DNA of 64,000 nt from a virus, in the IMG/VR virus record IMGVR_UViG_3300043410_001892, positions 1-64,000 of that record; one strand, written 5' to 3'. Below are positions 55,465 through 64,000 of the stretch, piece after piece. Position numbers and translations under genes: made by a program. The notes beneath the pieces were generated by a model that was given only the letters and a program-made list of their open reading frames with translations, had not been told where the DNA came from and ran no database searches. Within the stretch, counting starts at the first letter, position 1; each line of letters starts with the position of its first letter.

Positions 55465-57840
55465 TTAATCTTCATAGTCGTACTCTTCATCATTGTCGTG
55501 AACGCCATATTCGATGTCTAAGTCTTTAGCAATATCTGATAATATTTTTTGTTGGTTAGGTGGTAGGAGTTCTCTGTATCCGGAAAACTCTAACAAGCTA
55601 GAAGCAGTGTCTCCGCCGTTGCCATCGCCCATAAAATTGTGAAAGCCTTTAACTAGTCCAATTCTGCATAGTCTATAGAAGTCTTGTGGATTAGCGTGTG
55701 CAATAGCAGCTGGAAGTGATGGTAGTGCTGCTGCAGATGAAGTAACCGCTTGGTTACATAATGCAACTGTTCTATGTTCTTCTGGCACGTCATTGAGCAA
55801 TGCTCCGTCGCTTTTAACTGCTTTTAAGCAACGATCAAAGGTTCTAAGTTTATATGGAACAAACTGTAATTCCCATGGATGATTGTCAATTCCAATTGCA
55901 CAAATTTCTGGTGTTTTAAATCTTTCTGGTACGTAACGTAGTGTTCCATCATGTTCCATTGCAATTTCACATAGTTCAAGAGTTATTTGTTTTTTCGGAA
56001 CTTCATTTAGATTCCAACCGTTAGTAGTAACTGCTGCTTTACATATTTCATAGTCTTTAAATTGATCTGGAAGATATTGAAGTACATTTGAAGTCTTAAC
56101 TGCATCAAGACACAGGTCACGAGTTATAATACCTTCTGGAACGTGTCTAATTGCATAGCCGTCATTTTTAACTGCAAGTTTACATAGTTCTGGAGTTATT
56201 TCGTGATCCGGAATATATCTAAGTGCTGTGCCGTATTTTGAAACTGCTATCTTATATATTTCTGGAGTTCTAAATTCCTCCGGAACATAGTCTAAGGCTT
56301 CGCCAAACTGTTCAACTGCAAATTTACATAGTTCTGGAGTTATAAGGTCTGATGGAACTTCGCCCAATGCGTATTGGCTTAACTTAATTGCAGCTTTACA
56401 TATTTCCAGAGTACGTAACTCAGCTGGAACCTGCATCAATGATGTGCCTTTGGTCTTAACTGATTTCAAATAATTTTCAGGAGTACGTAGCTCTTCTGGA
56501 AGTCTATAAAGTGGACAGCCGTGTTCTATAGCAAGGATAAACATGTCATTGGTTTTAAGTTTTTCCGGTACGTGATGGATTGCACTACCACTTTGTATTA
56601 CTGCTTTTTTACATAGCTCAATTGTGCGGTATTCTTCTGGAACATAACTGAGAAAGTTACCATTCTCAGCAACTGCAATCTCGTACATTTCAGCAGTATG
56701 GCCAGCTGGTGGAATATGACGTATTGATTCAGGATTCAGTTTTACTACTGCATTAGTAATTTCTCGATCTTTAATAATATGTCTCGGAGCTTCGAGGAAT
56801 AGATGCGGTGATTTAGCCAGCTCGTCAATTACTCGTTGTTTATAATTTTTAAGGGTAGTTGGACCATGTACAACATATGTTGGATTAGCTGCTATAGCTC
56901 TTTCCCAAGCTTCAATCGAGTCATCTAATTTGCCATTTACAAAGAAATTTTCCATATCGATGTCTGCGTCAATTGCAGCTTCTTGATACTGTGGATCATT
57001 TCTAATAATTTCAGGAGCTCGTAAGATTTCGCGTGGAGTAGCTAAAATTTGATCTTTAATAAACGATGGACGTTGTTGCATGATTATATTGAAATTATTT
57101 TTATCTAAATCAAAAATACTAAAGTTAAATTCAGGCCCCCACCCTGCGCCTTTTATGCCTTTAACGAAATCACTAAGTAATATATCCATAATGTATGGAT
57201 GTAATTTAGCATCAGGTTTTTGATTACCAGTAGCTTTCATTTCGCCAAGGAATCCGTTAGTTTCGAGAATAAACGTAAGGGTTACTCGCATCTTGTGTCT
57301 AAGTGACAGTATGCGTTGATCTTGTTTAGTTTGGCCAACTACGTTACCGCAGTGCTTACCGCTACGTCCTTCTTCTGAACAGAACGCTCTATCAACAAAC
57401 CACCACTGAAATCCATTACCGTAATCTTTTATCACATAATCACCTTGTTGTGGTTGTAATGGTCTAGTGGGAATAAATTTCCATTTATCTTCAAGTTGTA
57501 TTAGATCGTTGAGTACCTCACTAACTGGTTTAGCATTAAATGCGTAGTCTTTAATAGGTTGATAATCAATTGTAGAAAAGTGTTCTAATTTAGATTGAAA
57601 GTTATTAAATTCAGCAACTGTATAATTGCCAAGACGTTTTTGTAATCTACTTTGATCTCCGCTCATTACATCAGCAATGATCAGCATATACCATTCAGCG
57701 CCTTTTGGAAAAGTTTTTCTAATCCAATTTGCGTGACTGTCAATATAATCCACTTGATCTGGATACGTTGTTTTCAGACGTTTAATTACGTCAGCAACGC
57801 TTTCAAGTATAAGTGTAGTGTATAGTTCTCTTAATCTCAT
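55465..57840 (-). CDS. HCGN-core protein with LRTPELCK repeats, paralog 1
   Basis: 791 aa. N-terminal tag MRLRELYTTLILESVADVIK; a core with GNGFQWWFVDRAFC, SGKHCGNVVGQ (160-170), ILSLR (177-181), LTFILETNGFLGEMKATGNQ and HPYIMDILLSD; then about 370 residues of 23-residue repeats such as FRTPEIYKIAVSKYGTALRY and ITPELCKLAVKNDGYAIRHV. The core order HC.g...Y...I.SLR....LTle...G.i...kG..N is that of PcfJ-like phage/plasmid proteins; the repeats recall DUF4116. Acidic C-terminus. Perhaps a virion or host-takeover protein; function unknown. Confidence 0.8.
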   Translation of the reverse strand: MRLRELYTTLILESVADVIKRLKTTYPDQVDYIDSHANWIRKTFPKGAEWYMLIIADVMSGDQSRLQKRLGNYTVAEFNNFQSKLEHFSTIDYQPIKDYAFNAKPVSEVLNDLIQLEDKWKFIPTRPLQPQQGDYVIKDYGNGFQWWFVDRAFCSEEGRSGKHCGNVVGQTKQDQRILSLRHKMRVTLTFILETNGFLGEMKATGNQKPDAKLHPYIMDILLSDFVKGIKGAGWGPEFNFSIFDLDKNNFNIIMQQRPSFIKDQILATPREILRAPEIIRNDPQYQEAAIDADIDMENFFVNGKLDDSIEAWERAIAANPTYVVHGPTTLKNYKQRVIDELAKSPHLFLEAPRHIIKDREITNAVVKLNPESIRHIPPAGHTAEMYEIAVAENGNFLSYVPEEYRTIELCKKAVIQSGSAIHHVPEKLKTNDMFILAIEHGCPLYRLPEELRTPENYLKSVKTKGTSLMQVPAELRTLEICKAAIKLSQYALGEVPSDLITPELCKFAVEQFGEALDYVPEEFRTPEIYKIAVSKYGTALRYIPDHEITPELCKLAVKNDGYAIRHVPEGIITRDLCLDAVKTSNVLQYLPDQFKDYEICKAAVTTNGWNLNEVPKKQITLELCEIAMEHDGTLRYVPERFKTPEICAIGIDNHPWELQFVPYKLRTFDRCLKAVKSDGALLNDVPEEHRTVALCNQAVTSSAAALPSLPAAIAHANPQDFYRLCRIGLVKGFHNFMGDGNGGDTASSLLEFSGYRELLPPNQQKILSDIAKDLDIEYGVHDNDEEYDYED

Positions 57841-57853
57841 TTATATTCCTTAA

Positions 57854-60136
57854 TTATTGATAATCATTTGGTAATCTAACAGCCATATTTTCTAGTTCAT
57901 CTTGTTGTTCTTGATTCAAGTAAGATCTAAATAAAGAGTCATTAAGTAGTTCTAGTGGACTTCCAAAATTTTCATCAAATCCATGTTCCTTTGCTATTTT
58001 GTTAGCAGCCGTTATAGCAATTTTGCATAATTCAAAATAACTATCGGGATCAGTTTCTCCGATAGATTCAGGAATAGAGTGTAAGACTGTTGGTGCATCA
58101 CTAATCGCTAATTTACAAAGTTCTAAAGTTTTTAATTCATCTGGAACAAAATCTATTGCATTCCCGTTCTGTTTAACTGCTGTATAGCACAACTCTGGAG
58201 TTCTAAGGTCTTCTGGGATATATCCTAATATACTGCCGTCTTTTTCTAAAGCTGATTTGCAAAGTTCTGGAGTTAACAATTCATTTGGAACATGTAAAAT
58301 TGCATGCGCAGATGATTCTACAGCTAATTTGCAAAGTTCTGGAGTTCGTTGTTCTCTTGGAATATGTCTTAACAAATGACCAAATTCTTTAACACAGTCA
58401 GTAACCATCTTTGGAGTTCTAAGGTGTTTTGGAACAAATTCTAATGCATTCTTGTTATTCTTAAGTGCAATTTTGCAAAGTTCTGGAGTTTTTAATTCAT
58501 CTGGAATATATTGTAGTGCTCGTCCGTATGTAGGAAGAGCAAGAATAGCAAGGTCTGGAGTTCTCTCATGATCTAGTAAATGTTCAATTGCGGTTCCGTT
58601 TAGTGTAACCGCATACCCAAGAAGTTCAGGAGTTCTTAGTTCAGTCGGAACATGCTTTATTATAAATGGCATATTAGTAACTGCAAGTTTGGCTGTTTCA
58701 GCTGTTATAAATGATTTTGGAATTTTTTCTATATTCCAACCGTTGGTTGCTACTGCTTTTTTAGCCATTTCATAGGTGTGAAACTTATCTGGAATATCGT
58801 TCCAACTAGTCGTTGTTTTAGTTGCAATATCTACTAGTTCTTGAGTTTTAAATTTCTCTGGAGTATGCTTTAACGCAAATCCGGAGTTAGAAACTGCAAG
58901 TTTGCAAAGTTCTTGAGTTCTCATTTCTTCCGGAACATCTTTTAGTAACACACCACGCTTAGAAACTAGAGTTTTGCATAACTGCATAGTTTTACCAGCA
59001 GGTGGCACATATTGAAATGCATCTGAATTGTTTTCAACAAGTGATAAAATGAACGCTTCGTCTTTGATAATGGCACGCGGGCATTCCATAAGTAAGTTTG
59101 GAAAGGTCGTTAGTACAGCCGTTATTTTTTCTCGATAGTTGTTAACTTCTTGAGGAGCATGGATAACATATTTTGGGTTTACAGCAATAGCTTTTTCCCA
59201 ATTTGCTATCGAATTATCCATCTTACCATTTACAAAAAAGTTTGATAAATTTTTATCTTTGCTAATTGCAACTTGTTGATACTCTGGATTATTTTTAATA
59301 AAATCAGGTGCTCGAAAAATTTCACGTGGTGTAGCTTGAATCTGTGTAGAAATTAGAATAGATTTACCTGCTTGTATTAAGATATTAAGATTATTTTCAT
59401 CTAAGTCAAAAACACTAAAATTAAACTCAGGTATATAGCCTGCACCTTGTATGCCTTTAACCATATTACTAAGTAGTAAATCCATAATGTATGAATGATA
59501 TTTAGGATTAGGTTTTTGATTTCCGACAGCTTTCATTTCACCAAGGAAACCATTAGGTTCAAGTATAAAAGTAAGTACGACCTTCATATTTTGTCTAAGT
59601 GAAAGTATGCGTTGATCTGTTTTTTCTCGACCAGTTACGTTACCGCAGTGTTTACCGCTACGTCCTTCGTCTGCGCAGAAGCCTCTATCAACAAACCACC
59701 ACTGAAATCCATTGCCATAATCTTTTATTACATAATCGCCTTGTTGCGGGTGTACTGGTCTACTAGGAAGTAGTTTCCATTTATCTTCAAGGTCTTTTAA
59801 ATCTGCAAGTACCTGCTGAACCGTTTTAGCATTAAATGCGTAATCTTTAATTGGTTGATAATCAAGTGAAGCATAATGTTCAAGGATTTCTGGCAATTTA
59901 TTAAGTTCAAAAAGTAGAAAAGGACCAAGACGCTTTTGTAATTTATCTTGATCTCCGGACAGTTGATCACCAATAATCAGCATATACCATTCAGCGCCTT
60001 TTGGAAAAGTTTTTCTAATCCAATTTGCACGTTCATCAATAAACGGTACTTGATCTGGGTAAGTCGTTTTCAAACGTTTAATTACGTCTGCAACGCTTTC
60101 AAATATAATTGTAGTATAAAGTTCTCTTAGTCTCAT
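57854..60136 (-). CDS. HCGN-core protein with LRTPELCK repeats, paralog 2
   Basis: 760 aa from ATG 60136, which gives the same MRLRELYTTIIFESVADVIK start as paralog 1 (the TTG 12 bases upstream is rejected). GNGFQWWFVDRGFC, SGKHCGNVTGR, ILSLR, NGFLGEMKAVGNQKP; then repeats LRTPELLGYAVTLNGTAIEH, LKTPELCKIALKNNKNALEF, and so on. Full-length tandem duplicate of 55465, diverged through the repeat region. Confidence 0.8.
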   Translation of the reverse strand: MRLRELYTTIIFESVADVIKRLKTTYPDQVPFIDERANWIRKTFPKGAEWYMLIIGDQLSGDQDKLQKRLGPFLLFELNKLPEILEHYASLDYQPIKDYAFNAKTVQQVLADLKDLEDKWKLLPSRPVHPQQGDYVIKDYGNGFQWWFVDRGFCADEGRSGKHCGNVTGREKTDQRILSLRQNMKVVLTFILEPNGFLGEMKAVGNQKPNPKYHSYIMDLLLSNMVKGIQGAGYIPEFNFSVFDLDENNLNILIQAGKSILISTQIQATPREIFRAPDFIKNNPEYQQVAISKDKNLSNFFVNGKMDNSIANWEKAIAVNPKYVIHAPQEVNNYREKITAVLTTFPNLLMECPRAIIKDEAFILSLVENNSDAFQYVPPAGKTMQLCKTLVSKRGVLLKDVPEEMRTQELCKLAVSNSGFALKHTPEKFKTQELVDIATKTTTSWNDIPDKFHTYEMAKKAVATNGWNIEKIPKSFITAETAKLAVTNMPFIIKHVPTELRTPELLGYAVTLNGTAIEHLLDHERTPDLAILALPTYGRALQYIPDELKTPELCKIALKNNKNALEFVPKHLRTPKMVTDCVKEFGHLLRHIPREQRTPELCKLAVESSAHAILHVPNELLTPELCKSALEKDGSILGYIPEDLRTPELCYTAVKQNGNAIDFVPDELKTLELCKLAISDAPTVLHSIPESIGETDPDSYFELCKIAITAANKIAKEHGFDENFGSPLELLNDSLFRSYLNQEQQDELENMAVRLPNDYQ

Positions 60137-60144
60137 TTTAATTC

Positions 60145-63003
60145 TCAAAAATCATCGTCGTAGATATTATAATCATCAACATCTTCAACGTTGTCGTCAC
60201 CGACTATTTCAGCTGGACCAAGGTCAAACTTTTGTGCAACATAGTATGCAATATCTTGATAAGCAGGTTTGCTCATAGCCCAGTTGTATACTTGTTGCAT
60301 AGGTTCGGTATTTATGTGTGTTGTACCTCTTCTATTTGGATATGGTGCTTTCTCTACTGCATACTTTAGTATCCAAGGTTGCAATACGTTAAAATTAAAA
60401 CCGTTAAATATTTCTAAACAATCAGCATTTGATGATTTTCTATCAAAATATGATCTAAATGCTTCACGAGCAACTGCCTGGAACCAGTTCACATCATCTT
60501 CCGAAAATACCTCTGCAAATATGTTAGATGCTTCTTTTATTAGGCCTGGATTTTTATTCAATATTTTATGTTCAACTATACTTCCCATTACTACTGGGTA
60601 CACGTCATGTAAGAAATCAGTTTTAGCAAATGAAGAAAGACTGATATGATTAACTATATTATATCCAACTTCATCGCCATCTATGTCGGCTAAGTGTTCA
60701 AATATGTCAGCATATATATCATCTGAAATTGAATACTGAGCTATTGCATTATATAATTTATCGGCATTGTCAACTTCTTGAGCAGATAAAAATTCAATAA
60801 CTTTATCTACATACCATTTTCTATTTTTAGCTACTAGATCATCAGGAAGTCCTATTAAGTTACTACACTCACCTTTCATTGAATTGTCTACTAAGTTTTT
60901 ATAATCTCTATTAGTTGTGCCCTTTGGCATTACTAAATCATCTATTGTTTTATATCCTTTTGCAATGATAGTGTCATATATAAAATAACATCTTCGGCTT
61001 ATAACATCATCGTTTTCAATTTCTGTAAAATGTTCATTGATGTATTTTAAAATCTTATCTAATGAGACGTTCGAGCGTCTAACAGCATCTTTTGCTAACC
61101 TTAGATATGATAGAATGTCATCACGATATTTGTCACTTACAGCGTCAAATCCTGTTGAAATAACATAAGAAATGGTAGAATCAATACTGAGCATCTCTTG
61201 AAAATCAAGTGCTTTATACATATCAGTATTTAAAAATTCTTGAAGTTTCTCGCCAGTAGGAGGCATCCATATTACATAGGCACGCATAAAATCTTCAGTC
61301 CACAGTTCTTTTGGAACGATACTCATATCTATAATAGCAACTTGTACTGCAAATGATTTATAGTCATCCTCAGACATTACACTTTTAGGAGTATGTTCAA
61401 ATACGTTTCTAGCTCTTTCAGATTTTTCTGCATGTGATAGTGAGTGGTGTATTCTTATGTTACGCAAAATTCCATCTGCTAAATCTTTTGATTTATCTTT
61501 ATCAGGTAATAGATTATACAATACGCCAGTTTCATCAAATCTTACTAATGGTTCTGTTAATTCTCGTTGTTGCTCTTTAGTGAATGTATGTAAATTCATT
61601 ATTTGCATTAGTTTATCAACAGGTATTGCATCATAGCCGTGACTTGTGTCTTCAAAATTCTTAACTGCTGCTTTACATAGCTCAAAGGTTCTTAAGTTTT
61701 CTGGAATAGCTTCTAATAATCTATGTCTCCTTGAAACTGCAATGATTGCTAAATCATTATACGAAGGTGCTCTTAGAGGTACAGTTTCAATTGCTTCAGG
61801 TTTTACTTCTAAAACATGTTTCATTATATTATAGCTACCTCTTATCTTTGCTGAGCAATATCCAAGTAGATTTGGTTGCTGTCTTAGTAATAGTGCAACA
61901 CGAGCTTCCCAATCATTTAATGTATTAGGAGCATATATAAGTAAATCTGAACTACGTCGAATAGCATCTTCCCAGGTTTCATTTGAATCATCTACAGTAC
62001 CATCTTCTCTAATAATTGCAGAAAGTCCGGGATGTTTTCTTATTGCAAGATTTCTAAAATTAGGATAATCTTTAATAATATCTCCTGGAGCTCTTAAAAT
62101 ATCAATTGGATACTTTTCAATTTGAGTTTCAATTAAAACAGGTTTCTGTTCTGCAACAGTTCGTAGGTCATTAGCAGATAAATCAAAAACAGAAAAGTCA
62201 TTAGCAGGTTGGTAAGAATATCTACTACTAATGCCTGAGATTAAATCGCTCAGTATTAGTGCAAGTATATACGGATGGAATTTATTCCCAGGTTTAGCAT
62301 TAAAAGGACCTTTTGATTGATAAAGCAATTTATCATCTCTATTCCATTCAAATGTCAATACAGGCCAAACTGGTTTTAAACTGCGAAGACTTAGTAGATA
62401 ATTTTCAGATCTTGATGCATTACCGCAGTGTCCCATAGCTTTTGATTCTAGTGGGTGCGTTGAGTGCGGTAACACCCACCAGTTATATTTTCCAACTGGC
62501 AAGATTATTGAGTCACCTTCGAGAAGTTCAATATCTGGACGATTATCTAATTCTTGTTGTTTTTTATTATCAGCAATTATCTTTTGTTCTGCTGCAGTTG
62601 CATTTGCTATCAATGCGTTTACTGTAGTAGTAGCAGGGCGAATAGCTTTAAGTACATTAGACATGTGTTGATTATTGCCGTAATTGCCTGCAAAGAAATG
62701 TGTTAAATCTGTTTGTAGTTTATCAAATCCTTGAAACTGATATTCACCCTCGCCCCACATTTTATTAAATTCTGTTTGAAATGCTGGGTCTTGTGTTTCA
62801 TTAAATCTTACAAAATTATTGTACAACAATGTAAACCATTGCAATGCTTGTTCTTTAATAAGTGTAGTTTTAGCCCATGATACTCGTGTGTCAAGTTCTT
62901 GTTCACCTGAAGTACCAGGTGCACAGCTAGGTAGGTCAAGTTTCATCTTCCTAACTGTACTAGCATGATTTTCTAATAGAATTTTAAATTCATTAAATCT
63001 CAT
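60145..63003 (-). CDS. HCGN-core protein, paralog 3
   Basis: 952 aa. Start MRFNEFKILLENHASTVRKM. Core: KYNWWVLPHSTHPLESKAMG, HCGNASRSENYLLSLRSLKP, PVLTFEWN, FNAKPGNKFHPYILALILSD, NDFSVFDLS. Only one or two LRT.ELCK repeats follow (LRTFELCKAAVKNFED); the last 400 residues are a different helical region with an acidic end. So the core is kept while the repeat part is replaced. Overlaps both neighbours (ATGA type). Confidence 0.8.
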   Translation of the reverse strand: MRFNEFKILLENHASTVRKMKLDLPSCAPGTSGEQELDTRVSWAKTTLIKEQALQWFTLLYNNFVRFNETQDPAFQTEFNKMWGEGEYQFQGFDKLQTDLTHFFAGNYGNNQHMSNVLKAIRPATTTVNALIANATAAEQKIIADNKKQQELDNRPDIELLEGDSIILPVGKYNWWVLPHSTHPLESKAMGHCGNASRSENYLLSLRSLKPVWPVLTFEWNRDDKLLYQSKGPFNAKPGNKFHPYILALILSDLISGISSRYSYQPANDFSVFDLSANDLRTVAEQKPVLIETQIEKYPIDILRAPGDIIKDYPNFRNLAIRKHPGLSAIIREDGTVDDSNETWEDAIRRSSDLLIYAPNTLNDWEARVALLLRQQPNLLGYCSAKIRGSYNIMKHVLEVKPEAIETVPLRAPSYNDLAIIAVSRRHRLLEAIPENLRTFELCKAAVKNFEDTSHGYDAIPVDKLMQIMNLHTFTKEQQRELTEPLVRFDETGVLYNLLPDKDKSKDLADGILRNIRIHHSLSHAEKSERARNVFEHTPKSVMSEDDYKSFAVQVAIIDMSIVPKELWTEDFMRAYVIWMPPTGEKLQEFLNTDMYKALDFQEMLSIDSTISYVISTGFDAVSDKYRDDILSYLRLAKDAVRRSNVSLDKILKYINEHFTEIENDDVISRRCYFIYDTIIAKGYKTIDDLVMPKGTTNRDYKNLVDNSMKGECSNLIGLPDDLVAKNRKWYVDKVIEFLSAQEVDNADKLYNAIAQYSISDDIYADIFEHLADIDGDEVGYNIVNHISLSSFAKTDFLHDVYPVVMGSIVEHKILNKNPGLIKEASNIFAEVFSEDDVNWFQAVAREAFRSYFDRKSSNADCLEIFNGFNFNVLQPWILKYAVEKAPYPNRRGTTHINTEPMQQVYNWAMSKPAYQDIAYYVAQKFDLGPAEIVGDDNVEDVDDYNIYDDDF

Positions 63004-64000
63004 TGTTGTCCCTCAAACGGATCTGGCCGCCATTGCTGTTGTTCAATGCTTTCTTTCATTTCTCTGATATAATCTTGAAATGCTTCCTCTTCAGTTGGGT
63101 GGCCAGCTATATCACGTAATTCGTTTAATTCTTCCTCACTAAACTTATCCGAGGCTACAACACCATCTATCTGATACATATGAAGTCGCAACGCGGTTGC
63201 AGCTAATTCAAACGTTTGATATCTACTTGGAATTGCAGCAAACGCTCCCCCGTTTTCGCCATTATTGCTATGTTGTATTGTTTTTAAATGTAGCTCATCA
63301 ATTTCTTCGGGAGTAAGAATCTTTGTAAAAACGTTATAATTTAGCCTGTTAATAATACAATCATTGTCAACATCATCATCATGTTCTACACCGGTAAACA
63401 ATACATGTTTTATCAAGTTACGATCAAGTAAGTGATACGGTAGCCAATCAGAAGTTATTAGGTATAATGAATTATTCGCGTCGTCTTCGGCAACAAACTC
63501 TAATGCATCAGTCCAAACGTCTCGAATTTCTTCAGTAGTAAAACTTTCGGGCGGAGTTGGGTTTTCTTCTAACTCAAGGAATTTCCAAGTGTTTCTTGTC
63601 ATCATAAGATTTATACCCTGTAATCTAAGATCCCCGTCTATTAGTTCAGGGTCGGCATACTCTAGTTGGTCTGGGTCTTTTTCAATTGCGTCTTTAGTTA
63701 TTGATTTTAGAAGCTCTATGTTAAACAATCCTTTTGGGATTTCATTTAACTTAAATGGATTATACATTTTACTAGAAAATACTGCAATCCAAGCTTTTTT
63801 TAATATTGCTTTATTTTTAAGAAGATGTTCTGGAAATTCTCTTAAATTATCTGGTTTTGCATAGCATCCCCTGACCCAAAAGTCTGCTTGGGTTTCGTCA
63901 CCATATGAATCAATATACGGGGCAATATTTACGTATTCAGGATGGTTACGTAATGTTTCATTTACAAACTCGTGTTTAAGACTGTTAGATATTAAGGCAT
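63000..64000 (-). CDS. HCGN/repeat cluster protein, paralog 4 (partial)
   Basis: The frame stays open from the stop at 63000 to the window edge (at least 333 residues), so ATG 63767 is internal and the true start is outside. Visible parts: RNHPEYVNIAPYIDSYGDET, REFPEHLLKNKAILKKAWIA, then IPKGLFNIELLKSITKDAIE and YQTFELAATALRLHMYQID, which look like decayed repeats. Acidic; C-terminus WRPDPFEGQQ. The HCGN core is not in view. ATGA-type overlap with paralog 3. Confidence 0.75.
   Translation of the reverse strand, partial: ALISNSLKHEFVNETLRNHPEYVNIAPYIDSYGDETQADFWVRGCYAKPDNLREFPEHLLKNKAILKKAWIAVFSSKMYNPFKLNEIPKGLFNIELLKSITKDAIEKDPDQLEYADPELIDGDLRLQGINLMMTRNTWKFLELEENPTPPESFTTEEIRDVWTDALEFVAEDDANNSLYLITSDWLPYHLLDRNLIKHVLFTGVEHDDDVDNDCIINRLNYNVFTKILTPEEIDELHLKTIQHSNNGENGGAFAAIPSRYQTFELAATALRLHMYQIDGVVASDKFSEEELNELRDIAGHPTEEEAFQDYIREMKESIEQQQWRPDPFEGQQ

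Noticed and set aside
63000-63767. Separate 255-residue gene starting at ATG 63767 on the - strand
   Set aside because: The same frame stays open upstream to the window edge with matching repeat-like content, so the ATG is internal to a longer gene.

Overview
The window is a piece of a large, AT-rich tailed-phage genome (probably a jumbo phage) that infects a Gram-negative, most likely proteobacterial, host. The evidence is: about 170 mostly tiny genes packed head to tail with ATGA, TAATG and ATGATTGA overlaps; phage-encoded tRNAs; sigma70-like promoters; a lipobox protein; and a lytic transglycosylase carrying a DUF4124-like N-terminus. Everything from 1 to about 54 kb that I accept as a gene runs on the + strand except one gene (54197-54517). 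From 55.4 kb to the right edge the genes run on the - strand and are large. No capsid, tail, polymerase or terminase gene is in view, so this looks like an accessory/early region joined to the end of a block of large proteins.

Two small-protein families dominate. Family A (WRLPT family, about 25 genes, 26 domains: 2.4-11.2 kb, 20.0 kb, 41.3-43.8 kb) has the pattern YDEA..YC..L..NG..WRLPT..EY....(V/I)PVRDI, which I read as a miniature Lcl_C/DUF1566 domain. Family B (HRYYGP family, about 44 genes: 19.8-21.2, 23.5-24.2, 25.4-27.3, 34.1-39.3 and 42.9-43.6 kb) has two half-repeats, HRTNGPA..W..G..W.L.G then HRYYGP....G.W..HG..IK. Members of both families lie in translationally coupled tandem arrays and include fusions, half-genes and fossils, so the arrays are actively expanding and decaying. 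In 41.3-43.8 kb both families share one operon.

Regulation is unusually modular. About 40 near-identical promoter cassettes separate short operons. Class I has TTGCAA or TTTACA, 17 bp, then TGCTATAAT, followed by TATTTTTT and a GGAGCG ribosome site. Class II has a GCGCATATT/AATATGCGC-type dyad around the -10, in which the arms change together between copies. Class III (48.9-52.6 kb) has a perfect GCTAACGTGTA/TACACGTTAGC palindrome around the -10 and a second GTTAGCGC/GCGCTAAC hairpin at the predicted mRNA 5' end. A third layer is intergenic: an 11-base GGCCCCGCTGT element repeated through 46-54 kb, and three very GC-rich hairpin islands (48.36, 51.32 and 52.92 kb).

Recognisable functions are few: two AAA+ ATPases (13.7 and 44.8 kb), a YcgL/COG3541-type nucleotidyltransferase (11.6 kb), a MazG-like pyrophosphohydrolase (28.5 kb), a DUF3307-like membrane protein, a DUF1281/YubB-like protein, a YodL-like protein, several zinc-ribbon peptides, a transglycosylase with an adjacent membrane protein (46.1-46.9 kb), tRNA-Arg(CCU) and tRNA-Cys(GCA). 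The right end encodes four large paralogous proteins with a PcfJ-like HCGN...SLR core and, in at least two of them, long arrays of LRTPELCK..V....G..L..VPEE repeats. Most other genes are single-domain phage proteins of unknown role. Family assignments come from motif reading only; no database search was possible.
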